From assembly GCF_963675165.1 (NCBI RefSeq), contig NC_087384.1:5077182-5141181 (forward strand): DNA of 64,000 bases, written 5' to 3'. Every line of letters begins with the position of its first letter. Position 1 is the first letter of the stretch. A program made the position numbers and the translations under genes. Shown piece after piece: positions 1 to 10,591 of the stretch. The notes under the pieces were generated by a model, which saw nothing but the letters and a program-made list of their open reading frames with translations, had not been told where the DNA came from and did not search any database. This DNA comes from Halichondria panicea (Eukaryota; Porifera; Demospongiae; Suberitida; Halichondriidae).

Positions 1-2795
1 TTTTTTTTGCAGTTGATCGGTGTAACTGGATGGTCCAGTTTAGCCTATACTTAGCATCATTAGTAGAGACTATTGTGAAGCAGTGTGCACTCAAGTTTCA
101 TATATACAGTACACCACATACATACTGCATGCATTTTCTGGGATGGCCTGATCAGGTTAATGTAACTAGAAGGAAGTTAGTCACTACTATAGATATATAC
201 TGGATTTTGAAACAAAAAGTTGGTGGACTTATGATGGATAAGCAGGCCCTGCCCCTCTAGGTGTATGGTTTCCTCTTTGAAACTCATTGTGAATTCGAGG
301 CCACATAACTATTGAAAATGGTCACCCTTCGTTTCCACATACAAAGTTGTTAGCTTGGTTTTATTTTCACATACAGTGACCTTTTAAACGGTGCAAAGTG
401 GACGACATTGCACTTCCTAGCCTGTTACGTACACTGGAACATAAGATCTATACTGGATTGCTTGAAACACTGGTCAAAAACTGATAGTGACAGAATTAAC
501 AGACTCTTCTTCAAAAAGGCAAGTAATATTATAATTATGTCCATAAGTGCGCATGCAGATTAATTGTGATTGTGATTGTGATGTAAAAATAATCCAAGGT
601 ACGTTTGTAGGAACTTTACTTTTGTGGTATTAAAAAACATGTAGACGTCTATGATGTCATTTTGAACATACGCTTGTAACTTTCCCTGTAAGCCTGAAAG
701 AGTTGTGTGTGTTAAGAATAATTTCATGGGTGACTGCATGCTTACCGGAAACACTACCAGGTCACACCTTCCATCTTTGCATATCATGTTATAACAGATA
801 ATTCTAAAGTAACGGGACTCTCGAAATGTTGTGCTGTATATACGTAAATTTTTTACACACACCTATAGTAACCACAGAATTGATGTACACTTTGTATTTC
901 TACAGATTGACTCTAAATCATGAAAATGAAAACTGCTGTTGGTGCATTCATCTTAATAGTCTTTGTCACCTATCAAAATGTTAACGCCGGTCGTTATGAA
1001 AGACTTGAAGTTTTTTCACAGCACTCTTGCCCTGATTTGGTGAAAACTGGAAAGCTCTACAGGGCTCTACGCCCCGATGAAAACTGTGATAAGAATAGCG
1101 GGTTGGTCCCTAAAGATCCTTCTGCCAAACACAGTGTAGACTCTCATGTTAGCGAAAGAGAAAAAGACACTCAGTATATCTCTTTTTCGACATCTAAAGA
1201 CGTTACCAATAGATATATGAATAAGAAGAAACCTAGGATAGTCGAAGTGCTAGTTAAAGATCTTCCTGAATCTTGTAAGATTATAAACCTGAATGATAAG
1301 AACGTTCGTGACGAGGAAAAGCTTAGTAGTCTATCTATTGAAAACGCATTGAGAGATTGCGAAGTGCTGCTTGATAGTAAGTTTCCCATACCCTGTAAAG
1401 AAATAGATCCCGATGAGGACGACAGTCGACGGCAGTTTAATGAGGAGATGATACTTGCGATTAACAATCCAACATGCTTCAAACTGCTCACTGATTTAAA
1501 GCCCTCTGAAAGGTCGATTGAATGGTCTAAGAACGAGATCACGATCCCTAATCTGCTGAACATCATGTTCCCGAGTGACAAAAGCCGCAAACTGCTGAAT
1601 ACCAAGACTGTCTTCAAAATCAGGAAATTTTGTAAGCCGCTCATGAAAAAGGTTGCAAGATTTGGTTGACAGCATGTATTCTAATCAACTTACTAACTAA
1701 TGGTATATAGCCTAGCTCTAAATTGCATATTATGCAATCTGTTGTGTAATGACTCTACTGAGATTTGCCTATCAATGATCAATGATATCTTCTATGTATA
1801 GGTTGTACTCGTGGCTTATATTAGAGGCAATTTAAAAATAGCAGAAAAGAGCAGAAAAATAGGCAATGTCTTGAGCTGCTACCAAGGCCATTGGGGAGAC
1901 TAGAGAGGGAAAGGCCAATAAAAGTACGTACATAATTATCACACTGATTCCAAGCCATTCTTAGGGTCAGGGCAAAGGCGTATACAGAGTAGACGGCATA
2001 CAACTCATAGAATACGCCCTTGGTCAGGGTTATGGTTAATTATATTAAAAACGGTACAAAAATATTATTAAATTTAAACAGCTTTCTACTGCGTTACAAC
2101 AAAAAAACCATACAGGACCATAACACGAAATGATTTCCACTTTTACTTTAATAACTACGTACACGAACAAATATAATTATATATGTCACCGGTAAATCCG
2201 CTAGTGTGTTCTTAGTTTTAAGAGTGCTTCTCCCAGTAGAGCTGTCACTACATCTTGACCATTGCTTTCCACACTACTATGGAACCAGATCACAAACAGC
2301 TGGAGAGGACTGATCTCAACAGAACGAGATCTCTGGGTGAAAGAGAAAAACATGGCTTACTTTGTTGAGTGTGTAAGAGGGTTACTCAACTTAGGGTTAC
2401 TGTCACAAACGATTAGTATCTTGCAGTTTGCATGTACTTACTGGGTATTTTTCGCTCCCAAAGGTCAAGGAACTCCTCACTGAGTCTGCCAATCAAAGCT
2501 GCGCAAAAAAATACATACATGTAACACAGTCAGTTATGTAAGTCGGCTCACTAAAATGCATTCTATTAATGCATGTATAGGGGTGAATATTATACTGTAA
2601 TATATGTAGCTATTTGACTTGTGAGTATATCATCAAGAGTATATATAAAAACTACCGATACCTCTACACAAAAACTGACAGTGTGCACAAAGTAACGAGA
2701 CATCATGTGAGTATATAACTCACAATTGACGTTTGCGCAAGCTTGCGCATACATTACGTAACGCACAGAATTTGTTAACAGTGAGTAAAGTGCAC
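1..2795. repeat. Segmental duplication, copy A (direct repeat of ~13,638-16,350)
   Basis: Positions 1-2,795 match 13,638-16,350 in the same orientation with small indels. The match covers the 900 bases before the secreted-protein gene, the gene itself and about 1.1 kb after it. Shared landmarks are the opening T-run followed by GCAGTTGATCGGT (position 9 versus ~13,645), the acceptor CTACAGATTGACTC before both start codons, and the shared end block around GCGCAAGCTTGCG (2,737 versus 16,283). Copy A may extend left of the window. Bases 1-919 hold no gene I can support beyond a possible upstream non-coding exon. Confidence 0.85.
920..1669 (+). CDS. Secreted ADP-ribosyltransferase-like protein, copy A (249 aa)
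   Basis: Single coding exon. The start follows a splice-acceptor-like CTACAG by a few bases, so the 5' UTR is probably spliced. Residues 1-23 form a signal peptide (basic MKMK, hydrophobic core, cleavage near VNA|G), so the product should be exported. The mature part has the layout of the R-S-E class of ADP-ribosyltransferase folds: Arg48 in LYRALRPD, a beta-strand Ser-Thr-Ser motif at 90-92 (SFSTSKDV), and Glu148 in CEVLLDSKFP, placed like the catalytic Glu of ExxVL-type motifs. Several cysteines (37, 56, 119, 147) fit disulfides in a secreted protein. The C-terminus is Lys-rich. The family assignment rests on motif order only; activity and substrate are unknown. It could instead be a catalytically dead member of the fold. 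A close paralogue lies at 14,513-15,250. Confidence 0.7.
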   Translation: MKMKTAVGAFILIVFVTYQNVNAGRYERLEVFSQHSCPDLVKTGKLYRALRPDENCDKNSGLVPKDPSAKHSVDSHVSEREKDTQYISFSTSKDVTNRYMNKKKPRIVEVLVKDLPESCKIINLNDKNVRDEEKLSSLSIENALRDCEVLLDSKFPIPCKEIDPDEDDSRRQFNEEMILAINNPTCFKLLTDLKPSERSIEWSKNEITIPNLLNIMFPSDKSRKLLNTKTVFKIRKFCKPLMKKVARFG

Positions 2796-3043
2796 AAAAT
2801 ATTATCAGCCTCAAGTATAAAGTCATCATTGGCGGTCTGTTATCGAGGCTGAAATAATATCACCCACGCATTACGCATTTTGTGGTTTGCTCTAATTGCA
2901 TTCCAACAGGACAACTCTCAACACGGCAACTTGCCAGTCCCCAGAGCGCAGAGCGAAGGGAGTGGTTTCCAGTCTAAATAATTATAAGACATGCACATGT
3001 ACAGAGTACTGGCTGCACCCACGCAAAACATATGCTAGCCCTA
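1670..3043. other. Intergenic: rest of duplication copy A, then a short interspersed repeat
   Basis: To about 2,795 this is the 3' flank shared with 15,251-16,350; no coding signal is convincing. At about 2,985-3,055 a block containing GTACTGGCTGCACCCAC is also found at about 17,665-17,770, so a dispersed repeat adjoins the 5' edge of the lyase copy. Confidence 0.6.
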
Positions 3044-3846
3044 ACCATGTACTATTACATGGCATTGTGGACCCTATTCAAGAGTTGCATGGCTAAGCTT
3101 GGACTACGATACAAAGTTGGTGTTCACGTGGATTCTTGTTTGGGTGGTTTTGTTGTACCCTTCATGGAAGAAGCTGGCTTTGAAATGGACCCTTTTGACT
3201 TTCGTGTTGAGGGCGTGACGAGTATCTCCGCTGATACGCACAAGTATGGCTTTGCTCCCAAAGGAACTTCTGTCATCATGTATTCGAGTAAATCTATTCG
3301 TCGCATGCAGTATTTCGTGGCTTCTGATTGGACAGGAGGAGTGTATGCCACGCCCTCTATCTGTGGGTAGTAGAGCGGGAAGCCTCATAGCTGCCACGTG
3401 GGCTACTCTACTGTACATGGGACGCAATGGTTACATGGAATCAACCAAAAAGATTGTGACAACCAATCGAAAGATTGCAGCCGAGCTCAGCAGAGTACAT
3501 GTATACGTTCTTGGGAGTCCAAAGGTCAATGTTGTGGGTGTGGCTTCAAAAGAATTTGACATAATTATTTCGCGTGTATGAGAAGTTGATTGAGCGTGGT
3601 TGGCATATCAATGGTCTGCAGTTTCCATCAAGCATTCACTTGTGTGTGACAATGCTACACACTAAAGATGGAGTGGTTGACAAGTCTGTGCGTGATGTGT
3701 CTAAAGTGGTGGCTCAAGTGGCCAGTGACCCCAAGGCTGCGTGTGGAGGTGTGGGGGCCATGTATGGTGTCTCTCAAACCATACCAGATAGATCTGTCAT
3801 CAATGAAATAGCTGAGGGTTTCATTGATATCCTCTACAAGTGCTGA
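3044..3846 (+). pseudogene. SGPL1: Sphingosine-1-phosphate lyase, 5'-truncated frameshifted copy
   Basis: The reading matches the C-terminal half of sphingosine-1-phosphate lyase, the PLP enzyme of the ER that cleaves S1P to hexadecenal and phosphoethanolamine. Visible are HGIVDP, the cofactor-binding HVDSCLGGF block, [13 protein letters not shown] with the PLP Schiff-base lysine, [17 protein letters not shown], and a C-terminal FPSSIH...GAMYG block. The N-terminal half (membrane anchor and first part of the catalytic domain) is absent upstream. Three indels break the frame: near 3,090, near 3,365 (stops after the PS block) and near 3,560 (between EFDI and RVYEKL). No introns interrupt it and AATAAA occurs at ~3,969, as expected of a processed retrocopy. 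Assembly error could explain a frameshift, but three plus the missing half favour a pseudogene. Confidence 0.75.
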
Positions 3847-4061
3847 AACTAAGTGATAACATTATTTAGAACTATTATTATAGTTATATCCCTGCATTGT
3901 ATAGCTTGCTAGTGTTTCAGCTGATTTATATAAAAGTGTGACAATCATATTATTTAATTATTTATTAGAATAAAATCATAATAATTTATTGTTAATTGCA
4001 TGGCTAAAAAATAATTGGGAGATAATAGTGAAAACAATTAATTTTGAAAAAAAAACTTATA

Positions 4062-7000
4062 CTAAACTTTCACATGACATTCAATGGGCACAGAAATATG
4101 CATACAGTTATTGTCCTTAGTAGGGGAGAATTGCTGCTGCTTAGTGGGTGTGGCTGTGGTAGGTGTGGTCTGTGGGGTGTGGTCTGGTGAGTGTGGGGGC
4201 GGGTGTGAGTGGTGGTGGGCGGGATGGATCACCAGTCTACACAGGGAGAGGATGAATACAGACACATGGTGTATAGTACTGAGGATGAATACAGACACAG
4301 TGGTGTATAATACACTAGTACATAGTGTATAGTACTGAGGATGAATACAGACACAATAGTGTTGTACACTAGTACATAGTGTATAGTACACTAGTATACA
4401 TAGTGTATAGTACACTAGTACATAGTGTATAGTACACTAGTACATAGTGTATAGTACACTAGTACATAGTGTATAGTACACTAGTACATAGTGTATAGTA
4501 GTGAGGATGAATACAGAAACAATGGTGTATAGTACACTAGTACATAGTGCATAGTACTCACATTATGTCATTGGGTTTCAGCTTCGTCTTTGGTGGAGGA
4601 TTTGGCAACACAAACGACTGACTGTTAACAGCTTTGCTCTGCGCTGCTGTGAGTGAGTGTGTGTGATGTGTGGTATATGTGTGGGTGTAGGGGTGTGTGT
4701 GTGAGTGTGTGTAGGGGGAAGGATGAGTTAATAAGAGGAGAGGCTTACTTGGCAAGTCTGAAAGTCCAAGAGCTTCCATTCGAGCATTGAGGAAGCTCGC
4801 CACTCTCTCCCCCATTGCCTCGGGCTCACCACTGGACATTACATCACACTGCACACACAACACAGCTAATACACTCCACACGAAACAACCACATTAAAAC
4901 AACAAATTATGGGCTCTCAAAATGGCTGTAAGCGCTATATATATATATCCAATGCTAACCTTGAGGTATACACAGTGTCCCTCTGGGATGGTCCGGTGGA
5001 TACCGAGGGGAATGTAGCGATGTTGAGAGACCAAGCGTTGGAACACTCTCTCGTACGTCTCCAGACACAGGAGGTCCGGAGTGAGGGGGACATGCCACAG
5101 GTAGCCACTATCCTCCTCTGCCTTGCAACCCAACAACTGCCTCATCAGCTCAACAATGTACGGCTTTACATGAGCCTGTGTGTGATGTGTGTGGAGAGTG
5201 TGTGTGGTGTGTGTGGGAGGGGGTGTACCTGGTACAGGAGCGTGTCCAACATACTGGGACAGAAGACTCTTCCTCCAGCAAACTGAGGCACAAACAGGTA
5301 AGTGAGGTGATCACCTTTACGCAGCTGCAATAAAGGAAGTCAATGTGAGGGGGTACTGACAGTGCGTGTACCAGAGACTTGAAGTTTCCCATGAAGTGAT
5401 GGTCACAATCAGTGAACCTCATGAAGCGAAAATTGTAACGATAATGTAACTCTGTGACAATGCTGACATGAGGGAAGAGGTTGGTCAGTTTCTGCACAGC
5501 CATGATATGACTAGAGTCAGCGTAATGCTCATCATTATCAGAGTTATGCAACACTGGATCACGGAGTATAACAGCAGAGTCTGCTAGAGTGATGCCAGCC
5601 CTCAACCAATGGTTGACACTGTGGGAAGGAGGGTGGCTAAAGAGCTCTGGTTGTCAGTGCACTCACTCTGATACATGTCCTCTGAGATAGTAGACTAGAG
5701 GGAGCCAAGCAATGGTGTCCAGGAACTCTGGCGGCAGTCTACACACACACAGGGTTAGTATGCACACACACACACACAAGAGGGCTTACTGAGAGTTGAC
5801 CATGACCACTAAAGGCTTGAGGCTACTAGAGGGAAGGTTGGCTGCTCTCAAAGGAAGTATGAAGTGATACAAATCATCGGACACACGCGGTGAGTACACT
5901 ATAGACAAACCACGCTCTAGGTCACCAATACCCGCTGCCAAGTCGTCATGGCAACGCTTCTCATGCACAAGATGACACTTCTGAGTCTCAAACCCAAAGT
6001 ACGGAGTGTTAGGTACTTGACCTTTCCAGTACCTGTACACATAAGCAGACATTAATTTTAAGGTGACACTGAATAATTTTGTACGTACACAAAATAATTA
6101 TACCGTATAAAACCACGAATATTTTACCCACGAATGAAGCGACCTTGCCTACCTTTACCTGCAGTGCAAGCTGCAACCACGAAAATATTACCCACGAAAT
6201 GTCTCAATATTGCTGAACCAATATTGCTGAACCACGAATATTTTGTCCCCCGAAAATTACCCGCTATACGGTATATAATTCATGGCACTATAACTACAGT
6301 ATGGACAAATATTCTATACAGTTGAGCCTCGGTTATCCGAACACCTTTGTCCCCGGGCCCATTCGGGTAAGTGAAATATTCGGATAATCAAAACATGCCA
6401 GCTGGCTTCTTTTTGCCAGCCACGTGGGCAATTTCCTACTGCGCATGCTCAGATTGCACTATGCTCTAGCATTCGGATAATCGAGGATTCGGATAACCGG
6501 GATTCGGATAACCGAGGCTCAACTGTATTTAGAGTGTGCATGCATACTTAGGTCTGTTATCATGGTGATGGAGGGGGTTAGGAGAAGGGGAGCGACCTTC
6601 AGAGGAAGCTTCATCACACAATCCATCTTCTAGCTCCTCCAACTCAGCTTCTTCATTAATGTCCGCCAGGTCTAGCTCAACCACCTCTTCCCTCAGACTA
6701 GCCATACTGGTGCGACTTGAAGACCTCCCTAGATGATGAAAGTGTGGGAAGTGGAAGCGTTGGGGGTGAGTGGGCGGGACCTCGGGTACACGGTTCAAAC
6801 GACTTGTGGAATTGACTAGTTCTAGTTCGCTGGAATAGAGCACTTGATCCACTGCTACTGACATGTCGCTATGGGAACGCTTTAATAGTGGTAGTCCAGA
6901 GCTCTCAGATACTGAACGCTCACGAATGATGGGTAGAGCAGGTTTCAACAATCCGTGGTCATGTGATAATCTACGCTGGTCATGTGATAATCGAAAATGG

Positions 7001-7833
7001 GACTTGAAATGAGGTTCAGAAACTTGTTTGTGAAAAGCGTGAGGGTGATGTGATGTCTCCATAGCAACTGGTTCGTGTGTCATGTGATAGCCATGTGAGC
7101 TGACGGAACTGTTGTCGCCAGTCGAATGTTGCAAGTTCGTATCACTAGAGGCTATGTTGATCTTGACTACAGGTATTGCAGTAGGTTCAATATCTGATAA
7201 ATACTTGAATAGATGCAATCCCCTTCTTGTCTCGAGAGTGGTCTTCTGCTGCTCTGTGTTGAGCGACGGTTCACTGGCTTCAGTTATAAAGAAGGTCACA
7301 GGGTCACCATCGATGCTACTATCAGAGTTGAGTGTTTCATTACTAGCGTGGACATCGACAGCTGCTCTCTCGTTGAGTGTGTATGGGTCTATCCCAGCAC
7401 TAATCATGGAATATATGGCCAATTTAGCACATGTTCCTTGAAGGGCGTGGTTTATCGATGTGGCCCCTCCCACCTTACTGTATTCCTCTCTCGTAAAGCC
7501 AATGTAGTAACAGATATCATCTTGATGCATAATATACTCGAGGCTTGGGTTGAGTAGCAGCTCCCCTGTTCCATGACTTCTGACCCCCAGCAAAGTCACA
7601 TTGTATCTGTGTGGGGGGTAATATCACATGTCATGCATCGAGGGGGGGTCTTACTTTCTGAATGCCACCACTGCAGTGTAGAGGAAGTTCTTTCCCTCGA
7701 AGTGATGGAAGTATTTGCTGTCCCCTAACTGACTGTCATAGATCTCACACGGAGCACACTTTGCGTAGAGTTGGTATTCCTCACTAGATAGCCGACGTTG
7801 CTCTGGCTTGAACGTGTGCAATAATAGAGTCAC

Positions 7834-7877
<44 letters not shown>

Positions 7878-10531
7878 CACATACCACACATCACACACCT
7901 CATTAGGTAAAAGCTGGACACAATCATGTGTGGTGGTATATACTGTAAACAAGCCCATTTAAATCAAAGGCTATAATAACTCATGGTATTTCTTGAAAAC
8001 TTGGGGCTAGATCTTGCACAGTGGTCTACTCACTGGCATCACTTGTCAAAGAGCTCTACAGTGGTTTTCAGGAATGCTTCAGAGTGTTAGGTACTCATGC
8101 ATAAGTTATAATTAAATTACTGCTGTACTGTGCTGTATGTACACTTATGAGTAACTCTACCTGAAGCATTCCCTCAACCTACATGTACCTGTACTACATG
8201 TATTACACTACTACACAAGGTGTACACAGCTGCTATATACACAAAATCAAGAGATCAAAGGAATGCTACGTACAGTACAGTACATGCAGCTACTATAGTA
8301 CAGAGTGGTTGTACAGTACACTGTGTGTCTCACTAGAGTGCTGATTCCTGGGCATATGGAATTGGAAGCCAACAAAGCGCTGCGTAGTTCTCCTTCACAC
8401 ACAACAGAATTTGCCACGTCAGCAAGATGCAGTCTATTGTCAGGATGGAGGATTTGTACATACAGTTTGACCTTGGGTGCAAAGTCCTTGATAGCCCAAG
8501 CACACATGATGGAGTGGTGGTCCTAATATGGGCATGAGTATAATGTATATAAAGGTCACTTACTGCCGTCCCCCTGGGGGGGGGGCTAGTACTTACTGCC
8601 TCAATGCCATCACCCTTGTCTCTGGGTGTGTGTATAAAGCAGCTTAGTGACACATGTGCTCGTGCTCTGGCTAGATCTGAACTCTTTAGTGGACTGCCTA
8701 TCAAGACAGTGATGCGTTTAGCCCACACTGGGTGACGCAAATACATCTGAGATATAGAGCTTAACTCCTTCTCCACCATGACAACACAATGCACATCCTA
8801 CATGAGGGTTAAGTAATAATGGGGGGCAAAGGGGTTATATTGCCTCACATAATTGGCAAGGTCAGAGTAAAACTCTGTTAGGAAGTCCCTCAGAACTAAA
8901 GGCCTGAGTGCTTGAGAGCAGATGAGGATATGCCCACGCCCACGATCCTTGAAGCTGACTGTGTTGTGTAGTGTTTGTTGTAATGTGAATGCCTCATACA
9001 CTGCTTGTAACTGAGGGATGAGGAACAGTAGGGCAGACAATACAAAGATGGTGACAAGGAACTGCCCAGTCCAATGTCTAGGGACGATGTCTCCATAGCC
9101 GACTGTGCTCATGGTTACCATGACGAAGTAGTAGGTCTCAAAGAGAGTGTGTTGGGCATCAATACGGAAGAAGTGGTGTAGTATGCATGTCCTGCGTATG
9201 TGTGGTGTGGGCAGGTGTGTGTGTGTGTGTGTGTGGGGGGCTCACCAAGTAAACAAGAAGCAGAGGAACATGGATGTTAGTGTGATCATCTTTAGTCTGA
9301 ATGTGCTTGGTCTGCTCTGAGTGCTGCGTTGCAATGCCTGGAGTATAGCTGTACTGAAGCAAAGCCGGGCAGGAAAACAGTAGAAGAAGGAAGGGATGAA
9401 CAAGTTCCTCAGAATAGGAGGATAGAATAGAGTCAGCAGATATAGCAGTGGGAGGACCAGTGTGAGGGCAATAGAGGGGGACAGTGTGCGCAAGGCAGAC
9501 TGCCAGGTCACTCCCTGGACAGGGGGGTAAGCAACGGGGGGGGGATAAGTAACAGGGGGGTAAGCAACTGTGGGGGGGAATTAGCAACAGGGGGGGTAAG
9601 CACAACTCACTGATGTAACGTAGAGCACGGAGAGAGCATTGCAGAGATTTACAAGTGATACCAGAACCTGTGGAATAGTATTAATGAAATGTTCACTCAG
9701 TGTGAGTATCTCCATACTTGCAGAGCCCATAGAACGTAGGGCTTATCCTCAGTGAGTAGCACCACGGCTCGTGCCCTGTGTACGCATGAGTGAGTAGTAA
9801 TGCATGGCTTCCAATACTCACTGCACTGCGATGATCTCCAGTGTGTCAGTTGTGTTCAGGCTTTCCTGATATAGTCCAGCACCATTAGCAGTGAAGTAAT
9901 CATAGTACACAGTCTCTGCCACATACAGGAGACAGCCTAGGAGCATGAATATTGCCCTCAACAAGAGCATACGTATACCTGTGTATTGAGGTGATGTGTA
10001 CATAGGAAGGTGTTGCTCAGCAAAGAGTTTACCTAACTTGCTGTTGCTCAACGACAATAAGACCAGTCTGTGTCGAAGGCTCTTGTCCTGGATATAGTGT
10101 GTCACATCCACTGGGACCCTATACACACACACACACACACACATCACCCACACAGTGAGACAGCCAGTGGGCACACACACCACCCACACAGTGAGACAGC
10201 CAGTGGCACACACCACACACACACACGTACCCGTGGTCATAGCCAGAGTCTGAATGATGAGAGGTAAACACATCACGAATCCTAAAGTGTGGACCTTCCT
10301 CTGAGGTACCAGGGAAAGGATCATCTTCATCTTCTTGAGCTGTAGTGTGCAGCAACAATAGCTCAGTGCTACTAATAGCTCAGTGCTACTATTAAATAAC
10401 TCAGTGCTACTAGACTACTATAATTATATAGTAAATAATAGATTATCTTCATCTACCTGTTAGGGAGCTAGGGTGGTACACTAGGTCTCACCGATGCCAC
10501 TTTGTGTGTCCCAGTTATCATCCAGATCCAT
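4062..10531 (-). CDS. Slo2/KCNT-type sodium-activated potassium channel (complete, 1,349 aa, 19 exons)
   Basis: Exons in gene order: 10492-10531, 10231-10339, 9822-10118, 9718-9775, 9611-9667, 9246-9514, 8849-9191, 8597-8797, 8334-8522, 7655-7833, 6548-7606, 5790-6032, 5667-5738, 5357-5618, 5229-5324, 4960-5175, 4749-4848, 4562-4646, 4062-4236 (4,050 nt, in frame). The start MDLDDNWD opens a short acidic cytoplasmic N-terminus. Membrane segments S1-S6 lie at about residues 85-350, with the selectivity filter TMSTVGYGDI near 304-312. Two cytoplasmic RCK domains follow: RCK1 starts near GHILICSQALRPL and includes AWAIKDFAP, YVQILHPDN and LGDSKYF; RCK2 includes TPYFGFETQ, YHFILPLRA, LVYYLRG, SMLDTLLYQ and IPLGIHRT. 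These blocks match vertebrate KCNT1/2, not Slo1, although the filter is GYG as in Slo1. A Ser/His-rich linker (about 660-930) joins the RCKs in one large exon. Expected role: plasma-membrane K+ efflux gated by intracellular ions. The last exon gives a His/Pro/Thr-rich tail. Confidence 0.92.
4316..4560. repeat. 22-bp tandem repeat in the last intron of the Slo2-like gene
   Basis: Units with the core TAGTACATAGTGTATAGTAC repeat at a 22-bp period for about 240 bp between the last two exons of the channel gene. Larger imperfect units containing GAGGATGAATACAGA flank and interrupt the array, starting near 4,250. Confidence 0.85.
6101..6273. mobile_element. Palindromic MITE, TACGGTA family, copy 1
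   Basis: The element begins TACCGTATAAAACCACGAAT and ends CCCGCTATACGGTA, with internal inverted blocks of CCACGAATATTTT type. It lies in an intron of the Slo2-like gene. Near-identical sequence occurs at 33,685-33,830, and related elements at 44,447-44,733 and 53,263-53,493. No coding capacity. Confidence 0.75.
6319..6525. mobile_element. Pogo/Tigger-like MITE with TA target site
   Basis: The terminal inverted repeat CAGTTGAGCCTCGGTTATCC (left) is matched at the right end by GGATAACCGAGGCTCAACTG, and both ends abut a TA dinucleotide. This is the end structure of non-autonomous Tc1/mariner-pogo elements. GGATAA/TTATCC motifs recur inside. It sits in an intron of the Slo2-like gene and carries no ORF. 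Confidence 0.8.
7836..7873. repeat. (CA)n microsatellite
   Basis: Uninterrupted CA dinucleotide run in the intron upstream of the 7,655-7,833 exon of the channel gene. It lies close to the acceptor site (TGTGTGTGCAG on the gene strand). Confidence 0.9.
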
Positions 10532-10591
10532 GGCTAGCTATGAATGGGATGATGAATGATGATGAATGATGAATGAATGATGAATGGGATG

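Noticed and set aside
1171..1644. Minus-strand ORF opposite the secreted-protein gene
   Set aside because: Shadow of the plus-strand gene, which has a signal peptide and is conserved in frame between the two copies.
4558..4881. Stand-alone His/Thr-rich ORFs in the channel gene (also 9,159-9,605 and 10,119-10,358)
   Set aside because: They read through introns with CA/GT microsatellites; the conserved channel frame and splice sites account for the coding parts.
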